A stretch of 64,000 bases of DNA from JAWKXU01 sp020446465. GTDB lineage: Bacteria; Pseudomonadota; Alphaproteobacteria; Sphingomonadales; Sphingomonadaceae. Of this stretch, positions 61,087 to 64,000 are shown piece by piece. Within the stretch, counting starts at the first letter, position 1. The number at the start of each line of letters is the position of its first letter. Both the position numbers and the translations under genes were made by a program. Under the pieces are notes generated by a model, which was not told where the DNA came from, made no database searches, and worked only from the letters and a program-made list of their open reading frames with translations. The DNA is taken from NCBI GenBank assembly GCA_041396845.1, contig JAWKXU010000003.1:124001-188000 (forward strand), written 5' to 3'.

Positions 61087-61473
61087 TTGTTCAGCCATGT
61101 GATGATCGGTGCCAATGATCTCGATAAGGCCAAGAGATTCTATGACGCCATACTCGGCACTTTAGGTGTACCATCGGGTGTCTTCAACGCGCGAGGCGTT
61201 CTGGTTTATAGCCATGCGGGCGGACGGTTTCTAATCACCAAGCCGATCAATGGGCAGGCAGCAAGCGCCGCCAACGGTGGGACTTTGGGGTTTTCCGCGT
61301 TGTCACCTGCTCAGGTGGATAGCTGGTTTAAGGCAGGATTGGCCAACGGTGGCACGGAGTGCGAAGAGCCTCCCGGCATCCGTGAAGCCCCTGAGAACAG
61401 AGTGGTTTATGCCGCCTTGCTGCGCGACCCATCGGGCAACAAACTATGTTCGGTTCATACGATCAGTGGATAG
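61087..61473 (+). CDS. VOC-superfamily (glyoxalase-fold) protein
   Basis: 128 residues from TTG 61087, with GGGAG 6 bp upstream. VMIGANDLDKAKRFYDAILG and ALLRDPSGNKLCSVHTI are the typical ends of a vicinal oxygen chelate domain. Members bind small molecules or detoxify. Substrate unknown; likely a metabolic passenger rather than a phage gene. Confidence 0.82.
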   Translation: MFSHVMIGANDLDKAKRFYDAILGTLGVPSGVFNARGVLVYSHAGGRFLITKPINGQAASAANGGTLGFSALSPAQVDSWFKAGLANGGTECEEPPGIREAPENRVVYAALLRDPSGNKLCSVHTISG

Positions 61474-61562
61474 TAGGTCAGTAGTATCCCACTTACCTGC
61501 TTTCCAGACATAGCTAACTGATCGAAAAAACCGATCACCGCCCATCCTATTAATTGCATAAA

Positions 61563-61575
61563 ACGATTATATCGT
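61563..61575. promoter_or_regulatory. Palindrome upstream of the RHH gene
   Basis: ACGAT and ATCGT are exact inverted arms around TAT. It lies 42 bp before the ATG of the ribbon-helix-helix gene and fits a small self-regulatory operator. Confidence 0.4.
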
Positions 61576-61616
61576 GTATTACAAATCGACTTTCTCGATA
61601 AGTGAGGTCGCGTGTG

Positions 61617-62171
61617 ATGCACTCGGAAATCATCAACTTTAGAGCCAGTCCCGATCTGGCGGCGGCACTGTCGCAGGCAGCACAGGCGGAAGGCGTCACC
61701 GTCTCCGAACTGGTCCGCCGCGCGGTGCAGGCAAAGGTAGGTCCCTCCACGTCAGACGATCCGGCACTTGATCCTTTCGCCGCACTCCATGCCGCTGCGA
61801 CGGGCAGTCTTGAGGCACAGCGGGCTATTGCTGACCGAGCCGTTGCCTTGGTGAACGAAGACAATGACCGCGATTCCACGACTACGCTGATAGAAGGGCT
61901 GGTCTTTGCCCGCCTTGCGGCGGCGCATGGCGACGTATCCGATCAGCGGCGAGTGATCGCCATGCTGGCAGCACTTGCCGAACACGCCGACGAAGATTCC
62001 ACAGCCGAACTGGTGGGCGAAGCTGTTGCGCGCATAGAACTTGCCGCAAGCGCCGGTGCTGATGACGCGGACGCGGTGTTTTTCGATCTCGCCAGCAATG
62101 TGTCGCCTGATGTGATGATATGCGCGCGCAACTTCCATGCCCGCATCGGTGACAGGATTGGAGGAGCATAG
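61617..62171 (+). CDS. Ribbon-helix-helix protein with helical C-terminal part
   Basis: 184 residues from ATG 61617. The N-terminus (HSEIINFRASPDLAAALSQA, then VSELVRRAVQAKVG) is a ribbon-helix-helix DNA-binding module. The remaining 130 residues are Ala-rich helices of unknown use. Three bases separate it from the next gene, so it may control the virion genes that follow. Confidence 0.72.
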   Translation: MHSEIINFRASPDLAAALSQAAQAEGVTVSELVRRAVQAKVGPSTSDDPALDPFAALHAAATGSLEAQRAIADRAVALVNEDNDRDSTTTLIEGLVFARLAAAHGDVSDQRRVIAMLAALAEHADEDSTAELVGEAVARIELAASAGADDADAVFFDLASNVSPDVMICARNFHARIGDRIGGA

Positions 62172-62173
62172 AA

Positions 62174-63160
62174 ATGTCTGGTTTGCAAAACCTTCGTATG
62201 CGCCGGGGCCTGCTTGCCTCTCAGAACCCTGCCAATCTGTTTTCGCTGAATTCAATGTCGGGCGAAGCTTCCCCGGGCTTTGGCCAGCCTGTCGAAGGAA
62301 TACCCGGCATGGGGAATCCCAACGGCAGGTATTTTGGTGTGCGCCCCTCAGCAATCACGGGGGCGGCAAGTCCACCTGATGCGATCTCCCTGCCCGGCCC
62401 GATCAGTGGTTATGGCGGTGGCACGTTCAACATGGATGGAGCGCAGGCCACGTTGCCGGATCGGCAGCGGGTTGAAGGTGAAAGCGATGGCTCATCTCCA
62501 CGCGAAGCATACGATTACGAGGCAGCGATCGAACGGATGGAGCAAAACAATCGTGACGCCAACTGGTCCGCGAAGCTTGCGCGCGCTGCGGCGCTGATGA
62601 ACGATGACTGGATGGGTGCGGCGCAGATTACGGCACAGATGGCGGATCGCTCACGCAAAACGAAGAACACGGCAGAAGAATGGAAGCGCGAGGATTGGTT
62701 AGATCAGCGCCGGGCCGATTTGCGGGCGAAACATCCATTTTCATCTGGCCGGGATCGTGTGGTGTATGATCCGGTCAGCGGCAAAAGTTCGGTTGTCTAT
62801 GATGGCCCCGAAGACTTCGAGATTTACGCCCAGCAGATGGGGCTTGAGCCGGGGACGGACGATTACTTCAACGCGGTCGAAGACTACGTGCTGAAGTCCA
62901 GTGGCCCGTCTGCACATGGACGCGACCTTGAACTAGACGACCATCGCACTGGCAATGACGAGAAACTGGAAAACCTTCGCCAGTCGCATCGCGTCGGGCT
63001 TGAAGGGATTCGGCAAAAGAACCGCGTCGATTTGCGTGTTGCCCCCCGCATCGGTAGTTCACCTGCTGGCGCTCCCCCGAAGCGCAAGCGCCCAACTGCC
63101 ACCGGCCCGAACGGTGAAAAGGTCGAGTGGGATGGCAAGGCATGGGTGCCGGTCGGGTGA
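62174..63160 (+). CDS. Probable phage structural or internal virion protein
   Basis: 328 residues. Gly/Pro-rich N-terminus (MSGEASPGFGQPVEGIPGMG), a helical middle rich in charged residues, and a basic C-terminal tail with a GPNGEKVEWDGKAWVPVG end. It overlaps the following nuclease-domain gene by GTGA. Such genes often precede ejection proteins in phages; I cannot name a family. Confidence 0.5.
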   Translation: MSGLQNLRMRRGLLASQNPANLFSLNSMSGEASPGFGQPVEGIPGMGNPNGRYFGVRPSAITGAASPPDAISLPGPISGYGGGTFNMDGAQATLPDRQRVEGESDGSSPREAYDYEAAIERMEQNNRDANWSAKLARAAALMNDDWMGAAQITAQMADRSRKTKNTAEEWKREDWLDQRRADLRAKHPFSSGRDRVVYDPVSGKSSVVYDGPEDFEIYAQQMGLEPGTDDYFNAVEDYVLKSSGPSAHGRDLELDDHRTGNDEKLENLRQSHRVGLEGIRQKNRVDLRVAPRIGSSPAGAPPKRKRPTATGPNGEKVEWDGKAWVPVG

Positions 63161-64000
63161 GCGCCCCGCCTCCCCCTCCGGGCTTTACGCTGGACGGCGA
63201 GCAGCCAAAGTCTGCGCAAAAGTCTCCCCCGCCACCGCCTGAGGGCTTCGTGCTTGATGATGCCCGCGCAGTCGATGGCGATACGATTGCCAGTCGTGAC
63301 CAGCGGGTGCGCATCTGGGGTGCCGATGCGCCAGAGTCCGATCAGCCTGGCTGGAACAGGCAGGGCCAGAGCGTGCCTATCGGCAAGCAGGCGACAAACG
63401 CGCTGGCCGATCTGCTGTTGCAGGGTTCGCCCCGCACCGGCCCGCAAGTCGGTTCCTCATTCGGACGTGTGGTTGCACCGGTCACTGTCGGTGGGTCGGA
63501 TGTAGGGCAGACGATAATCCGCACCGGAAACGCCATGGCTGCCCCTGATTATCTCGCTGGCGACTGGTTGCGCCGTTATAATTACATGCAGGCAGAACGC
63601 CTTGCCCGGCAGAACGGGCTTGGCCTGCACGATACCTTTCACCAGCCCCCTGCCGAATACAGGAAGGCTCCGCTGCCAGCCCCGACACGCGAGACGGTTG
63701 CCCGGTTCTGGGATACGCCGACACCGATGGCAGGGATGCGCCCGGAGACAGAACAGGAATACCTGGCGCTGGTAAACGATCCCGATGTGCCAGCCAAACA
63801 GGTGCAGGGTTTTGCGCGCGCAAACGGGTTCACGGTGGCCGATGGCGAAGTGGAACGGGTTCGCGAAGAAGCCAAGCGCAAGGGCATGCCTATTGGTGTG
63901 GGTTATGTTTCTGCGCCCAAACCGCTTACCAACCTCGGTGACGGCGCAACGGGCGCTGCCGTGCGCGGGTTCGGCAATGGCGTATTGCCCAATCTGCTGG
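63157..64000 (+). CDS. Thermonuclease-domain virion protein, cut by the window edge
   Basis: GTG 63157 opens a frame that is still open at the window edge (281 codons visible). A Pro-rich N-terminus is followed at residues about 47-63 by AVDGDTIASRDQRVRIWGADA, then SFGRVVAPV near residue 103: the Asp/Thr, Arg, Glu and Arg positions of staphylococcal nuclease-like domains. The later part (about 150-281) is helical and looks like a large internal or ejection protein. A nuclease at the front of a virion protein could degrade host DNA or act on entry. Confidence 0.7.
   Translation, partial: MSAPPPPPGFTLDGEQPKSAQKSPPPPPEGFVLDDARAVDGDTIASRDQRVRIWGADAPESDQPGWNRQGQSVPIGKQATNALADLLLQGSPRTGPQVGSSFGRVVAPVTVGGSDVGQTIIRTGNAMAAPDYLAGDWLRRYNYMQAERLARQNGLGLHDTFHQPPAEYRKAPLPAPTRETVARFWDTPTPMAGMRPETEQEYLALVNDPDVPAKQVQGFARANGFTVADGEVERVREEAKRKGMPIGVGYVSAPKPLTNLGDGATGAAVRGFGNGVLPNLL

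Larger units (their letters stand above)
48112..64000. mobile_element. Element C: tRNA-Arg-integrated prophage-like element, left part
   Basis: Starts at the tRNA-Arg(CCT) fragment and continues beyond the window. Layout: integrase, unknown gene, HTH regulator, primase-like and helicase genes with an embedded repeat array, Panacea-type toxin-antitoxin remnant, IS3-family insertion, EthD/SRAP remnants, an operon of unknown genes on the minus strand, ribbon-helix-helix genes, then two likely virion genes. The P4-like replication start and the virion genes may belong to one prophage or to two nested elements. Confidence 0.75.

Overview
The window looks like chromosome of a sphingomonad-type alphaproteobacterium. 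GC is about 60% by eye. DivL, with a tyrosine where histidine kinases carry histidine, together with AddAB (not RecBCD), MurU/AmgK and the recG-sdhE-mfd cluster, all point to Alphaproteobacteria and fit Sphingomonadales best. Genus cannot be fixed from sequence alone.

Layout: two blocks of core genes are separated by three integrated elements. Each element sits at the 3' end of a different tRNA gene. (A) 1-11109 is the right end of a prophage or prophage-like element that starts left of the window. It has a divergent repressor/Cro switch, a long rightward early operon with many ATGA/GTGA stop-start overlaps (Ogr/Delta-like finger, fused primase-helicase, FtsK-gamma-like winged helix, BRO protein) and an integrase next to a tRNA-Pro(CGG) 3' fragment. 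(B) 19907-29090 is a complete 9.2-kb element with 27-bp direct repeats at both ends, the right one inside an intact tRNA-Asn(GTT). It encodes integrase, AlpA-like regulator, RepA-like ATPase, a probable small terminase and a large terminase, but no portal, capsid or tail gene. That composition suggests a phage satellite. An AT-rich cargo gene lies at the end away from the integrase. (C) 48112 to beyond 64000 begins at a tRNA-Arg(CCT) 3' fragment. It carries an integrase, a HTH regulator, a primase-like protein, a DUF927-type helicase, a coding-embedded array of 15 GTGTTC/GAACAC repeats (putative origin), a decayed Panacea-type toxin-antitoxin pair, an IS3-family (IS407-like) insertion sequence with a broken transposase, scrambled non-phage gene remnants (EthD, SRAP), and then what look like virion genes, including one with an N-terminal thermonuclease domain.

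Core block 1 (11150-19843): recG, a host-attachment-family protein, sdhE, mfd, an EAL-domain phosphodiesterase and NAD kinase. Core block 2 (29204-47940): a PilZ-like fragment, secA, a small exported protein, argJ, an inositol-monophosphatase family gene, trxA, addA-addB-murU-amgK-tsaE-divL in one overlapping leftward run, a Prx5-type peroxiredoxin and folE. DNA repair (RecG, Mfd, AddAB) and envelope/cell-cycle functions (MurU/AmgK, DivL, SecA) dominate.

Several genes in the accessory regions contain apparent frameshifts (8088-8349, 55121-55653, the IS orfB, possibly 29204-29473). All lie near short homopolymers, so real decay and sequencing error cannot be separated here. The most promising new biology is element B as a capsid-less terminase-carrying satellite and the symmetrical iteron array of element C.
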